Positions 1 through 18,627 are shown, counted from the stretch's first letter. The stretch is 64,000 nt of DNA from Lepidurus packardi (GCA_023053545.1 JAKZAN010000006.1:3043001-3107000); one strand, 5' to 3'. Notes: generated by a model not told the origin, from the sequence alone. A program made the numbers and translations.

Positions 1-373
1 ATTACCCCGGGGCGCAAGAGCCTGATTACCATGGTTACTCTGGGTTACTCATTACATTGGCGTTTGCCTTCACCTAGAACATGACAATCCACTGTACTCA
101 GAAGACAAGTAAGTGGGTAGAGCTAGCTAACGCTCCTGGGATTGCTCATCGACGTATTTGAACTTGTCAATGCAACGTGCATAGTGATGATCAACTCTAG
201 CAATGATCAACTCGTAACCTAATTTACGAAATGCAACGAAAACAGAAAACAACATGTCTAGGTACATTCCGGACATTATGGAATGTTGTAAAAATATTAC
301 GAATTGTTAGCTGTTATTTTGAACTCCATATATGTTTTAGTCATTCGAATCCGTTCATTATTAACTACTATTC

Positions 374-435
374 CTATAAGCTAGCCAAACTGCAACAGTT
401 ACGACTATAAGCTAGGCAAACTGCAACAGTTAAGA
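374..435. repeat. Two-unit 31-bp tandem repeat
   Basis: Two nearly identical 31-bp units (374-404 and 405-435), each beginning CTATAAGCTAG. They lie in the presumed last intron or 3' part of the tachykinin receptor gene. On the minus strand each unit contains TGTTGCAG, which could mimic a 3' splice site, so they may sit near the missing last receptor exon. Function unknown. Confidence 0.7.
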
Positions 436-660
436 CTTTATCATGTCAACGAGAGGGAAAGGAAAAGTACAGCAGACGATAAAGAGCTTGCTCTTCGATG
501 AATGCAATTTAAACCAGACTGACAGACATGTCGGCGATAGTTGGGCATGAGCTTTACATTAGCAGCTTAGACCAAGGAGAAATTCGTGCAAGACAAGAGT
601 AATAGCACAAGATTTTGTCTTCTAACAAAGCTACTTAACGCTGACGGTAATTTTCCTTAC

Positions 661-3600
661 CTGTTCGTGCGTGTGAAAAGCTTCCCGGTAATGATCTCCG
701 CAGCATCGGCGGCGAGTCGTTCTCCATCCGTCGCCCTCGCTTTCTGCAGCACAAGCACTGGAATATGACACTCTTAAAGTACTGCCGAAACCTAATATCA
801 TGGAGAACTAGTTATAAGTTACGTCTCAGAAGATTTGCACACGCGTGAACTCTCACTTGGAAAATCCTTCGGATTTAACCTACCTCGCGTTCATCCAGTA
901 GTACACAATAGGATTAACCATAGCACTTGACATGGCAAACCAATAAAACATCAAGTACACATGTTGGACGTAGTTTGTTGTCATAATTTCCGTATTATGG
1001 TGCGTATAAATGAAGTAGGCGTGGTAGGGAAGCCAGCACACGGCAAATAGTGTAACAATCACGATAAACATCCGAACGACCTGTGTGATGACAAACCATC
1101 CTGTCACTAATTAGAGCCTTTTCAGATCAATTAGGCTAAGTATGGCAACTTGAGCTCAGGATGATTTTTCTCAGAATCTCGCTTCAAACTTATAACTTTT
1201 GAAAACACGATGAAAAAGAAGTGTTCCTACCAAGGAGATGGCACTCATGAGACAGGCAAACAAGTTTGTCGCCTTGCATGAAACATAAAAAAGGTGTGCA
1301 GTCTCCTTTCAAATAAAAGGAATGAGCCTTTTAGTGTACATCGTGGCAATCCGCCAATAATAGGCGCTTATTCCCTTAAAAATCAATTGAGGTAAAAGCG
1401 TGTGAAAGACAATTCGAAAGTAGAAGATCAAGTCAAAAAATCGCATCCACTCCCTTGATTAGCTTTCAAGGGGCGGAAGAAACATACGAGATCTCCTTCC
1501 AAACATGGCACAGCTATATTTTGGAACCGCTTTTGGAGTAGCGTACACGCTAAATATATTTCTTTTTCGTTAGGAACTAAACCTGTGTTACCCACCTTCC
1601 TTTTGGTTTGAATGGTGCTCATTTGACGTTGGCTCAGTTCGCCGATGGCTTCAGATCCCCACAACACGCAACTCATACGCGAATAGCACACGGCCATGGC
1701 GGTCATAGGCAAAAGGTAAGTTAAGATGAGGAAAACGATGTTATATCTATAAAAGAAATTACGAAATAAAGCCCGTGTTGAAAAGATTTCTTTGTGGTGT
1801 TCTCGAGAATGTAATAGAACGAGAAATGCTCCGTCTAATTACCAACCCGAGAGCTTCAGCTTTTGCCTGACGGTGCAAGAAAAAAAAAGAAAAGCGATCG
1901 CAAGGTAATTGCTATAGCTGGCAAGCACCAATGTTTTTTTTTAAGTAAAAGCTTTATTAGCCTTCTGAACCTTTCTCATGATTATAAGTGCTCTGGGGTT
2001 GTCTGTGTTGCGAGACTATTCCTAGAAATGAACTTGGAGAAATCTGACTCGACAGGAAAGCGCATTCGCAGCTTAAGAAAAAATCGCCTGCTGATGTACT
2101 ACGCAGTACGGAAAATCGTACGAACAAACTCATGGAAAAGGCAATACAAGCGACCTATGTATACCGTACAGAAAATAGATCCGCTGGCTTTATTGCTATT
2201 TACTTACATGTAATCAAGGAAGGAAATTCCTGACGGTCCGTCTGGCCACACGATTAAACAAACAGTTCTAATTTGTCCGTTCGGGTACCTAAAAAGAGAC
2301 GTGGTTAAGTTCGCATTGAAACAAGCAAACCGTAAAGCTTGTTTCGAAGAACGTACTGTCGTGACCAAGTTTGGGAATACAAGAGGCACGGAGTTGCTAA
2401 AGCCATACTGGCCAGCCATATCACAGCCAAGACGACGCGAGCGATACATTTGGAGATCCGAGGTTGCAAGGGCTTTACAATGGCCACGTATCTGCATGAC
2501 ACAATACAATTTTTGACTGAATTAAAACCCATGCCGTGCAAAGAGATGGACTCAGCATGGTGAGACGGATTACATAAAAGCGTTTGGTTTTCTATTTAAT
2601 TTCGTTTGCCGCGGAATAAATTGTTTTACATAATCCAAATCGAGTGTCTCGTTTTTGCAACCTTCCAACCACGACAAGCCGGATTACACGAAATGAACGT
2701 TTGGTTTACATATCCCTTCGCGAACTTGTTTCCACTAACGTTCAATATCCCTTTTTGAATATTGTTGAGGGAACGAAACATTTTGTGAGTACATTGGGCT
2801 GCATATATAGCGCTACAATGCAAAGGCAGTAATGTTTCGTTTTTAGATTTTTTATCTTCATCTGACCTTTCGTCCCTTTCTCCGTACCTGGCTTGACTTA
2901 GCGGCTTCAAAAAGAGTAATCCTTTTTACACGTTGCATGTATACGTTGACACTGAATATAAAAACCCTCCTATAGAACCACAACCATCAACAGCTTTAAT
3001 GCATTCATTAATGTTTCATTCATTCATCAATACTTTAATAATTCAGCCAGACTCATTTCTTTTCGGAAAACTTTTAGTGCACGTTTGAAATGTTGAGTCA
3101 ACTGTTGATAGTGGCTTGACTACATCGTTCAAAAGCTCCGCATGGGTATAATACCAAACATTACCTGTCAAAGGAGATGGCCATGAGGGTGAACACACTA
3201 GCAGCTACTGTAACATTCGCGATAAAGTTACTCACGGTGCAATAAAAGCTTCCGAATGGCCAATGACTGTTGAGAGAGTAGAAAAAAAGGAACAAGTCTT
3301 GAATAATGCATCTCGTGTTTATATAGCCACCCACTCTTCTTTTTAGCAAGTTGTCGCCCTAAACGCAGCTAATAAAACGTTCTGCATTTGTCCAGGAGAA
3401 CCCTGTGTGAAAAAGCTAATATATCGCATTTACTTGTATGACTTTGTTTCCTTTCAACGCGCAATATTTTACATCTGACTTTTTCTTAATTTGTGTTTGT
3501 TATAGACCAATTCATCCAAGCGGTACTAATTAGTATTGGTATTAGTTTGTATTACAGGAGTTAGATGGAGTACTGTAGCTAGGGCGCATTGGCTTTATAG

Positions 3601-6160
3601 TAATTAGTTTATAAATTAATAGCACAGGTGCCTTCACTACCCACTCTAAAAGTTACGTAAAGCCGCGCTAGCAATTTAGAAAAAGAAAATAACAACGAAA
3701 CGCTGGTACTATAAGAACGGACATTTTCTGAGGCACCAATGCCTTCTTTTACGGTGTCGCTGGTAAGTAGCAGGCTTTATTTGCGCTTTGCTGTCTTTCC
3801 TTAGCACGTTGTCTTCAAAAGGACGCGGAACTACGTAGGCCGGATTCCGTACCTCTATCTGAAATGTCTCCAGAAATATCGGGTGACGTACACTCTAATG
3901 GTAGAATTTTTAGAAATGTGTCTGAAAAACAAAAGAATCCCAAACCAAACTAAACTCATTGTGAGCGGTTGACCAGGATGCATCGCGACTATGTAACAAT
4001 ATGAACTGTTCTTGGTTGCTTTTGCTTGATCTACAGATTCCAGCCACAAAAACAATAGCTTATGGGTTTGTGTTACTAATTTGTCATATTTTTTTTCCCC
4101 TAACGTTTCATTTATCTTTGTTTACTTTCACAATCCGAGTGACACAGTTCTTGATTTGACGCCCATGCGTTTAAGCCGTGTTTATCTTCACATGCCTCTG
4201 TTTTCTTTTCTAGGAAAACGCACACCCTCGGTGAATCTGTCTTCGTATGAATATCTGGAACGCTCCTGCACGTGTCGAATGAAGTATTACCATGCTAATT
4301 TGAAAAAACAACATGGGTACAATAGCCAAGAGCTATTTCTTTTTCGACAGCTAACCTTTCATTTTTTTAATTTGATAGACTTTTCAGATTGTTCCTAAAA
4401 GAAACAAAAAGGGAAAAAACACTCACGAACAATAAAGCCAATAAACCCTGTCACTTGCATGCGTACAACAGAAAGGCTCGATACATTTAAATAAACGGCA
4501 GGCGGTGCCTCCCTCTTTCTTTTTGTCAGCGTACACAGAGAATACAATGCAACAGAACGAAAAAGATTAAATTCCAGGCTGATCATAAAGAATTTCTTGT
4601 TCTGTTTGTACATATGCTAAACGGCTGTAAGTATAAAGAACGTACTAAAACCGTAAGATTCCGTGAAGTCTTGTGCGAACCTCTTTACAAAGTTGCAAAC
4701 TTCTGATTCATTCTCTTGTCACACAAGTTTCACTCAAAAAAGTAGAACTGGAAGTTGAACCGGAAAAAGATAGTCCAATTTTCAAGACGTTTGAACAAGG
4801 TTCAGCACCAAGAAAAGTGACAAATACGACGACAGACAGAAGACCACCGGCAGTCGATCGGTTATTCACTTTATCTCTTCAGAGAATCAGAACGTATGCA
4901 AATTTCTTCCGGAACTCATCAGGGAAAAGAACACGTCAAGCCCTTGCACGGGTGCTTAATGAGAAAAGTGGCAGTCTTTATTTTTTCTCTTTCTCCAATA
5001 CATGAACTACACCATGCATATAATCTAGCAATGGTGTCAGAGTCCTTGAAATCGTCCATCATTTGTCATCACATCCTGATCGCGTCGTTTTTTACCATGT
5101 TGTAAAGTATAGGAAGGATGTATGTGGGTTTTACGAAGTCAGACTTACCTATTTAGCATGAAGACGAAGTTGAAGGCGCAATTGAACAAAGACATTGTTA
5201 AATCAGCCAAGCTCAGGTTCACGAGAAAGTAATTTGTGACGCTCCGCATTCTCCGGTGAGCTGCAAAACAAGATTACAGATTTCAGTCAAGCAAGCAAAA
5301 TGTTAAAAACGAAACTAAATAGTTGCTTGGACTGGAAATCCTACCATCCTGGACCGGACAGCAAAATTAATCGATCCGTGTTTCTAATTTTAAGATTTCG
5401 GTACAACTAAGCTCGCAGCTGTTTGAACTTTAAACTGTGACAATAATAGCTTCGTAGGATACCGTGATTTCGACTTAAGACCCAATCTCTTGCTCAGTTT
5501 TCTAGAGATTGTAGAAAATTCCATAATACAGTACACTAAGGTGGTATGACATTGTTTAGCTTCCTTAGTCTGAACAAACCAACTATAATTCCTTCGAGTT
5601 ATGCTTAAGCTTCACTTTTTCTCTAACTGTTGTAAATATAATTCATTTTTCCAATGTTCAGTCAGCTCAGTAGTAATAGTGCCTTTCATAATGGAAAAAG
5701 ATAAGAGCAAAGAGAAGAGATGTTACAAGATGGAACTTTCATCTCATAGAGTTCTATGCTTATACTTGAAAAACAAGATAATCCTGCTGTAGTAAGCATA
5801 AGCTTTAAGTGAAAGCAAGTTACCTAATACAATCCAGGCAACGAGGCTATTGCCCACCGTAGCGACGAAAAGCATGACGACGAAAACAGTAGCCCACGCA
5901 AATTGCTGACCCCAAGGCAAAATGTATCGAGGTGACAAAGGCTCTCTGGTTGTTTTTGGATAATCGTCATCCAAAGTTCCGTTAAGAAAGTCGCTAATAT
6001 TCGATCCGCTATTGTTCCACGCGTAGGCATTTTCCCACGTTACTAAGGGATCCTCCGTAGATGCCAAATCCGTCCAATTGTTGATCACAAACAGCCACGG
6101 AAAGTCCTCTGCCATGCTATTTTCATTGTGGTCTAATGACCCGGTAAAGTTGAAAGACAT
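661..6160 (-). CDS. TkR: Tachykinin-like peptide receptor (class A GPCR), C-terminal end not found
   Basis: Seven-transmembrane neuropeptide receptor of the tachykinin/neurokinin family, acting at the plasma membrane through G proteins. Exons on the minus strand, in reading order: 6160-5824, 5260-5149, 3266-3165, 2491-2357, 2288-2208, 1746-1596, 1080-884, 791-661. All junctions keep frame with GT-AG ends. The start is the first ATG of the N-terminal exon; about 80 extracellular residues follow, with five N-glycosylation sequons (NFT, NWT, NNS, NIS, NGT). TM1 contains GNSLVAWIV. Exon 2 has the TM2 motif NLSLADL. Exons 3-4 form the DRY box ([12 protein letters not shown]). The TM6 motif is [11 protein letters not shown] and the TM7 motif [12 protein letters not shown], both hallmarks of tachykinin receptors. 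Exon 8 gives a cysteine-containing juxtamembrane tail ([15 protein letters not shown]). A donor follows at 660, so more coding sequence should lie further left; none was recognised. The ligand is inferred from the family. Confidence 0.9.
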
Positions 6161-9100
6161 TTCAGGACACCGTTGTCTGACGTTGCAATGTCATAGTACA
6201 TGGGGCCTTAATGTCACATTGTCCTATCACGACGAACAGCACCTGCAACACAAAACCCCAAATGCGTTAAGTACAATTACAATAGATTCACCCAAACTGG
6301 ACAAAGCGTCCCACTCCATAAATTCGCTTGATTCTTGGCTGGCTAATGTAGAATGTAAAGCAATAAATATGCCAAAAAGGTCCTCTGCAAAACGTTCTAC
6401 CTAATCCCCAAGGTACATGCTGCTCGAAAACGAAGAAAAAATGCTTTCCAATGACAACCAAGAACACAAGATTGGTCCTTTCAAACAGGTAAACTTGTTT
6501 TTGGAAACATTCGTAACCAGGAACATGGGCTACACGTCTTATTAGACTGACTTGATAAAGAATTGAAGTACGAATTATCGCAAAAAATCTTATGCAAAAG
6601 AAGAGGAACAAAAATTCGAGAATTATTACCAAGGTGTAAAAAAAGAGGCGTTTTTCTGCAAAGCTTATTTGTTGAAAAGAACCAACCCTTTTTTCCCAAC
6701 TTTGTCGGGCGTTAAGAATGCAGTACCCACAGGACCAAAGTATCAACCATATGGTTGTTCTTTTCAAGCTCCACGGTCCGGATCTCAAGCCTATAGTCGC
6801 TTATCAATAATTCATACGGTTATTTGTCCCAAGTTTTTCTCCATCAACCAAAATAAGAAGAAAAAAATGGGAGTTGGTAACGCATATGCCTACTGGGAAT
6901 GGACGAATTCTATGGAGCGGAGGAAAACGGATCAAATAAACTTTGATAATCAGTGTCCAAATACCGTAAGCCACTGTAGACGGAAAGAAGACAAATGACA
7001 GATATTTCAGACCTCGATTCGCATGGGACCAAGTTACTAACTAAGTCCTCGAGACACGAGAAGACAACTAGTAATGGCGTGGCTTTAGTTTGTCTGCCAT
7101 CAATTATTACTACAGACAACAAACCAGTCCCTTACGATACCGAAGGCAAGCACTCCCTCCAGCCGCCGCATGCCGTTCTATAAATTACACACAAAGAGAA
7201 AGATCCCTGGGAAGCTACAGATCCTGACTCTCAGAAAGCCAACAACTTTCAGAAAGTCAAACAAAAGACAGCTCTATGGGCAACGTTTGCTAAAAGCTGT
7301 CTGCCTGGTACTAAGATAACGTCCAGTTTCCCTTATAGGGCAAAAGAGGCGGGGTTAATCCTTCATTCCGACGATAAATTCCGCGTTCTCCCCCTTCATT
7401 ACCGAGGAGAAAGGAAGTGAGGCTTGGAGACCGGTCTCAGCAGTTGCACAAGAACATGGAAATCTCTATCGTTTACTACCCGCCCCAAACTTCTCACTCA
7501 TCAACAACTTTTTCGCGTCTTTTCTCGCTTGGATTCCTCGCCCTTGGTCTGCCTCATAGCCTCAGCATTGTATACGACAGTTGGAAAATTTTGCTTACCA
7601 AGTCGCATGTGACGGCTTCGGTTCTTTTCCAAGCAATAAGCTAAGGGTTCAGCCCCAGATAACGGCTTTCGGGGGGAGGTTTATGATCTCCTTAGCATGT
7701 TCTGTCAATGGCCCTTCCACAAGTTTATATGCGGTTATAGCGTCAATCACAAAATGCCAACGATCACTATAAATCTATCAATAATGCTGTTTCGGTTGTC
7801 GTAGCTCAATAAACTTACTATCTTGGCTTGCCTTACGTGATTCCTTTCTATGATTTCTGTAGCATTTCAGAAAGAACATCGAAGCTTTGTCATTGTCACC
7901 CGGTTGGCTGCTGCAGTTCACTCGCAGTTCATTCGCAAACTTTCATTGTTGGAAACAATCGATGGACAGACGAGAAAAGACGCTTGTTCTTGAATTATGC
8001 AGAATTTCATTGTCGCTAGTACGGCACTAAGGGAAGGAGCTGATGTGCTTTTGCTCTTCACCTTTTTTCTTCTTTTTTCATTAACTTTATAGTCCAGCCA
8101 TTTCTAGACCGAAGTGTCTCTTCAGAAAACGCAAACTAAGCACACCGCCGTCTAAACCGCACACTTAAAACCGAAATTCACCTGCGCCAACTTCTATTTG
8201 TTCTTTTGTATCAGCCAAATTCGGATCGAAATACTCGAACACATATGCAGAGTAGTACGATTGCGAGTTGTAGCACGTAATATCAGAATTGCTACGGCCC
8301 TTTTAGCAGTTGCAGTAGAAACTACTTCAGAAAACGTAGCTTGTCGACCAAAGAAAAGCTATAATGCCCAGGAAAAGAGCCGAGTCCTGGGCTAAAACGG
8401 GACTCAATTGCGACTAGGGCTCTACTGCCCCTTTTACAGACGTTGCTCGTGGCCTCTGGGTAAAATCTGGCGTCGATTCCTCGACGTCACGACGCATAGC
8501 TATGGAGCAGAGAGGGGTTACTCCAGGAGTATCAGCGGTCACGCATTCCACTGTGTCCAATTCGCTTTTTATCTCGCTGGGAACACGCTGAATCGTATGA
8601 ATTCGTGCTGAACCATTTCTAGAATGGCGCAAAAATGTCGCTCTTCGTGCATTGTAAATGCTTTATATTTGCTTTATTAATGCTTTATATTGTATCTTTT
8701 TATTTAAGAATGCAGTATATTTTTGTGATCAGCAAGCAAAAAAATTTGGACCAGTGTTCTCTTCAATATCGAATTCATAATGGCAGAAATGGGGGAGGAC
8801 AGGGTGTATAACCTTCAAGAAATGAATTCCGCGAGGAATGACCCCGCTGCCCCTAGAGCTGTTCGTAGTTAGCTCAAAGCCCGTTCAGTTTGAAATGAAT
8901 TTATAATAACCGACCCCTATATTTTTTTCTTTAAATTAAAAACGAGCACTCCTTCAAGGTAAATTATAGTATACCGCATTAAAGTGATTGTTTGGACCTT
9001 AGCTCTATCATAAACTATAAAAAATCAAGTCTCGTTTTCAGCCAGAAGCAGCTCCATCGTTCCATGAAAGGAAATGAATACCCAAGAGTGAACCTCTTGT

Positions 9101-10430
9101 ATGCAATGCTTACTGTCGAAAACGTCAAAGACTTACAGGAAAGAAGACAGAAAGCCACGTCTTGCTTGTTTATACATTTGCTATATCTTGGCTAATTCAC
9201 GAGCTCTTATCTTTCTTCCGCGAAAAACCCGATATGAATGAATTAATGAGCTGTCCAAATGCTTATGCCGATTCAACATGTAGCCTGTAGGCGTTTAGCC
9301 ATGCTCGACTCGCACCTCATTACGAGCCCGGAATCATTTTTTTTCTTTTCGAAGCACATCCATCATGCGTGCTATTGAAGCTCGTCTATCGTGACCATGG
9401 ACAATTATGTTTTCCTAAATATGCACACCCATCCCACATGTTGTATACCTCTTTTATGACAGCTACCCAGACTTATAGGAAAGAACCCGTTGAACTGTCT
9501 CTGAGCTTATGGGTTTCTTAAGATTCAATAGCCACTAGACTCGCTAAACAAAATGAATGGAAGAAAGTGATAAAAATGATCCATGTTGCAGCACGTCATC
9601 TTCAGTTTTAAAAAAGGTTAAATAAATGTGGAGCGTCAATCAACCACACTAGCCTGACTTGTCATACCTTTGCATCTTTTAACTGAGCTAAGAACAAGTT
9701 GATTTCTGGAGCTTTTTTGGTGAACCTAGTTTTCTGTTTCCGAAAATAATTCCGAGGTTTGGTCCTATAAGTAAGCACTTTACAACTTTCCAAGCTTCTA
9801 AATCATTTAGCAAGCAGTCACAGAGACAACATTCCACATTCCACATACCTTACCCTTTAGGTGGTATAGCCTTCGCAGTACTTCCTATGCGTCCTCGTGA
9901 TAGAAAGTCATTCCTTTATTTACGCAGAGCAGATGGAACCAACGCGCTGAGTGACTTTACGGCAGGAGATTACTGCTTCCCCGGGCACATAGAAATGGGT
10001 GAGGGAGGACATGTATAGGGTTTGCAAGTACCCGAGTTTAATTCCGAGCATGCAACTTGAAAACAAACACTGATCAATTACCCGTTGTTATAGACTTTTA
10101 ACGTTTCAAATTGCTTCTTCAGTGATGATGTGCGTACAAATCCATATATACTCTTAATGGCCAATCCTTGATATGGGAGTAAAAACTATAATTTAATAAT
10201 GGATCACTACAATATAAAGTACACGTTTCATGACCAACCTGCATATCCGAGTTCACTGATCGGAGTAATTAAGGATGAAGAGCATCGTGGTAGGTAGGCA
10301 GTTTAATAGTCCCTTATTGGATTATTCTGTTTGTCGGTAATAGCAAAATTAACATGAACATCTGACGGATGAACACCTGCCGCACCTTTTTTTTCGGTGC
10401 CTTTATAGAACTTAACGCAGCTATAAAAGG
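6161..10430. other. Intergenic region, no gene recognised
   Basis: Region between the receptor start and the astacin promoter. The open frames here are short, not supported by splice signals that would join them, and match no family known to me. The receptor's 5' UTR and promoter should lie just above 6160, but no TATA box stands out. A diverged non-coding repeat copy sits around 7870-8030. Short AT-rich repeats such as TGCTTTATAT recur near 8658-8695. Confidence 0.6.
7868..8030 (+). repeat. Diverged dispersed repeat, copy 1
   Basis: Shares an ordered series of short blocks with 15418-15555: TCATTGTCAC, then TTTCATTGTTGG, then GCTTGT or CACTTGT, then GAATTTCATTGT followed by a TAGTAC block. 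The order and spacing match although the copies are diverged. One copy lies upstream of the intact astacin gene and the other between it and the first astacin pseudogene. This is what a tandem duplication unit of about 7 kb would leave behind. Confidence 0.45.
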
Positions 10431-10431
10431 C

Positions 10432-10440
10432 TAAACAGAA
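10432..10440 (+). promoter_or_regulatory. Possible TATA box of astacin gene
   Basis: TATAAAAGG about 190 bp upstream of the astacin ATG. A 3' splice site (TTTATTGCAG) just before the ATG suggests a 5' UTR intron, so the distance to the start codon is not a direct guide to the transcription start. Confidence 0.35.
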
Positions 10441-10622
10441 ACAAGGAAGGATCATCATTCCCAACTATTACTTCACCTTGCTGAGTTGGGGGTTAATTAA
10501 CAAAACGTTGAGCGCTGTGTAATCCTTGCCCACCCCCGTAAGAGTGAACGTGTAATTCTAGCCAGCCAACAAAAGGGCAAAGAGGCTATTTGTATTTATT
10601 GCAGGTTTTCCAGCCACGGCAA

Positions 10623-14803
<4,181 letters not shown>

Positions 14804-17050
14804 ATATCCAGAAAAACTAGGAAACAAAACCTAATCCTGATTTGTTGTCTATGATAAAAAAGAAGAAATTTAAAACGTATTGATAATAATCTCCAATTTA
14901 TACCAAATTTTCTGGTTCAAAAACTTCTTTGTTTTTTCCGGTGAAGGTCGTTATCTTTGAATGTGGGGATGTTACACCTTACAGGTTGCAAGTTAATCTT
15001 TTATCAAACAATGCGAAACGCATTAAGGAAAAAAGTGCGTTGATCGCACTAAAAATAACAAATACGAATTAGGGATATATACTTTGTCCAGTATAACAGA
15101 CAATTTCGTAATTCTTTACTCAATACATCCATAATCTACTATCTCAATTCGAAAACAATTCATTGCACATGCTAAATATATGTTTAAATGCAAGAAATAT
15201 CAAATGTAATGCCACCTTATATTCCAGTGTAGCCATTGTAGGGTAGAAAATACAGAAGTTTTCAGCATATTTATTCGGCAGTAATCTGCTGGATTATCGT
15301 GTTCCGTAACCTTATTAACAGATGGTAGCAGCTTCCATCACCGATTTCGTAAACTACGAATGCAACAATGATCTCGACGGGGATTTCGACTAGCATGTCC
15401 TCTTCACTAAGCACGCTGCTGCTTCATTGTCACACGGATTGCTATTCAAGTCGCTGCATTTCATTGTTGGTAACACGACATAGATGAAGCTCTTTACTCT
15501 AGCACTTGTGTTTGGATGATGCTGAATTTCATTGTTGGTAGTACTGCATTCTAGCATCCAATGTACAGTACGTGCCAGAACGCATTACGCTTCCCGTCAA
15601 TCTTCTTCATTTTTCTTCAGCTTTTATCCATCTAAACCATCATTACCATCTAAGGAAGGTGCACACAATGCACCATGCTGTTCAACACAGATTGCAAGAC
15701 TGTGAGGCTTTGCCTTTCACACTTGGAATGGAACTACTATCTATTCCGATTTGTCGTCATGTACAGCTTACCATACAGTATACGTCCCCTTTTTTTCGGT
15801 ATATTTCCTGTTGCTTCGATTAGAATTTGCAGCACGTATAACGAAAATGGTTGCGTAAATTAAGAACTTGTGGGAACGGATAGAGGAAAGTAGAAATGTT
15901 TAGAAAAACGTTCGTCCAAGAAAGTACATGAGCTACGTACGTAAAGTTCAGGACAGTGCAAAAATGGAACTGACTTGAGAACTGTGCTCCACTGCCCTTT
16001 AAAAACTCCCAGTTGTTGGCTTACAGCAAACCCCATCACCGATTCTAACAGTAAAGGAAAGAGAGCCCATGGGGTGTCCATGGGAATGACATGCGATTAT
16101 ATAAAGCACTTATCCTTTTTATCAGCACTAAAAATGCGTCGAACCTCATTTCAGAAAAGGCGAGAGAAAATTGTCGCTACAGATTATATTCGCTGAACAT
16201 ACTGATAGCCTGTAGACAGCACAAAGTCAAAGTTCTAGCACTGCGACAAATAACACCAAACATGCACCTAGTAATCAAATCTTTCCAACGAAAGAGAAAA
16301 GAAAGAGGGGTGTAGTGTCCAGAAAACGAAATTCCGGTATCAAAGGGATTCTGTGCCGATGGCCTTCGATAATGGTCTAGCACGTGCCCCAAAAATTCAA
16401 CGGACTTGGAGAAAACAGCTTCGTCGATATTCTTAGAGCGAACGATACACCGAATTACTGAAGATAGCAAGTACAGTGTACCATTACGCCCGTCACATAC
16501 TTCTTTGAAACACGTCTCGCTTCCAATCAAACCGGCTTCAGGATTTCGTGATCACCAAAGAAATGGTCACGTCGTGATAATTCACAAGAGATTTTATTTT
16601 CCAAAGACTTGGACGAAATGTAATAAAATTACTAAAGCCTCGTCATTCATATTTTAGGAAAATAAAAAGTTAAAAAAAGGAAATGAAAAATTAAGCTAAA
16701 ACTTTCTAACAGTAAAATTGGGCATAGCTCATACAAAAAGCCTACCTTTCCTTCTCCATCCCTTCTTAAATTAACAATATGCAGATTAATTTGTAACCAA
16801 TAGAAACGCCATTTGAAACTACAATATTAAACTGACTAAAAATTGTCCTTTGATTGCACACAATGATGAAAGCAAATGGAGATATCTTCTACCGATTTTC
16901 CTTGTATGACTCAGTATGAAGCACAAAAGCTGATCAGGGTTAAATAAATTTGGAGATCACTCCATGGTTTCTTGCAAAGACTAACGAAGAAACTTAATTC
17001 ATGATATGGAATCGAAGCTATACACGCATGCTGCAAAATTGTAAGCGGCA
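14804..17050. other. Intergenic region between astacin gene and its pseudogene
   Basis: No gene recognised. It contains the second copy of the diverged repeat (15418-15555) and AT-rich stretches. No canonical AATAAA was found directly after the astacin stop codon. Confidence 0.6.
15418..15555 (+). repeat. Diverged dispersed repeat, copy 2
   Basis: Partner of the copy at 7868-8030, with the same order of TCATTGTCAC, TTTCATTGTTGG, CACTTGT and GAATTTCATTGTTGG blocks. It lies about 1.6 kb before the first pseudogene exon; the other copy lies about 2.7 kb before the intact gene. Confidence 0.45.
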
Positions 17051-17825
17051 GTTGTCTTTTTTACGGTGTGCTCTTTGGTAGCAGGCTTCACTGGTGCCAT
17101 GCAAGCCACCTCGGAGCCCTTTTTATCTGAAAATATCGCCTAGAGTGACACAAAGATCGATAATTCAACTGACGTACTTCTTGGAGACACAGAACAGGTA
17201 AGTTAAGTTCGTTTGCATTAAAAAAAAACGAAAACAAGAATGCAACAAAACACAGAACTTGCAAAGACCTTCAGGGAGCTGTGAGTCTGGAACAGTACAG
17301 AGAGTACAACTCTTTCGTTGCTTGAGCTGTAAGCCAGTGGTGCTCACCCCCCCAGGCCCAAGAGGTATCCCCCCCAAACACAAAAAAAATATTGCAAGTC
17401 TTATGAAATTCCCCTACCCACAAAAAATGGCCAAGAGGAGTTACTTCTCACGACCCCACCCACCTCCCATGAGCACCACTGCTGTAAGCGAAACCAGTGG
17501 AAACCAGTGTTGCTTTAAGCTGCTAATTTCCTGTGGCTTTGCTTAGTATTGCTTGCAGGTTAAAGAAAACAAAATGACAGAAAGAAATGAGCTTTACAAT
17601 TTGGCTTCATCGAGTCTAATTCTCGGTCATGGTTGACTTTAAATTCGCGTAGTGATCACAGTAGTAATGTCCACTCTTTAACTTGTCCACTTTTTTTTTC
17701 GTAAAACAGCATACCAGGGGAATCTTGCTTGAGCCAAGACTTCAGATCGGCCATAGTCATGCGTAAATAGCGTTTAATTTTTCTCGTTAAACTCTGGACA
17801 GAAACGAAAATGAAAATTAACGGAT

Positions 17826-17912
17826 GAACGTTATTAACGTTCATCTTTTTTATTTATTTTTTTTTACGTTAACGTTAAACATTTTATTAACGTTTATTTA
17901 TTAACGTTAACC
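17826..17912. repeat. Cluster of TTAACGTT motifs
   Basis: At least four copies of ATTAACGTT or GTTAACGTTAA within about 90 bp in an AT-rich setting, in an intron of the astacin pseudogene. The motif is self-complementary, so the stretch can fold in several ways. No function is evident. Confidence 0.5.
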
Positions 17913-18627
17913 ATATTTCTTTCCATCATGTGCCAAGCAATATTTAAGCTATTAGAGAAAGAAATTTCAAAAATAGGGTCACGAAAGGCTATATAACGTC
18001 ACGAAATTGGGAGCTTTTATTTACTATTTCAAGCAACGAAGTAAGTAGTAACCATGGTAGCAAGCGCCTTAAGCCTCACTAAGATACATCTGTGACGTTA
18101 TAACTTCTTCAGAACGGCACCGGAAATATGCAAGTCCATAGCTCGCGAACGGCTGGAAAAATAGCTTGAATAGTCTCCGGAAACGGCTTATTATGACGTG
18201 AAATAATTACTGAAAAGCTGTTCGCCCGTTTAGAAAGTTCGCTTTGTCTTGTTCCATCTCTTCGTTCCAGCAGCTATCGAAATTAATTCCCGTGATCAAC
18301 TGACGAAAGATTCAACAGAACTGGCTGGTCCATTTGAAGGGGATAGTTCGGGTACAATTCAAGAACATGGAGCCGAAAGAAGTTCATTGGCAACATTTCT
18401 CGCATTTTAAATAAGCCTTTTCAAATGAACGAAATCGGGAGTTGTTCTGGGGAGGACCTGCAGACCAGGAATGCCATAGGGGATAAAATTCGAAAGTGGC
18501 CTCGTGGAAAAATTACTACTATATTCATGTTTTTTTTAAAACAAGTATTATCTTACCAAGGCCCTTATATACATTGAAGCTCGGCAGCTTATTTTCTTCT
18601 GTCGTCTCAATTATTTCTTTTTGAATG

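Noticed and set aside
1863-2213. 116-codon plus-strand frame with lysine-rich start
   Set aside because: Lies in an intron and over an exon of the tachykinin receptor gene on the other strand; no homology.
17826-17912. Possible CRISPR-like or regulatory array of TTAACGTT
   Set aside because: Irregular spacing and AT-rich low complexity in a eukaryotic pseudogene intron; no array structure.
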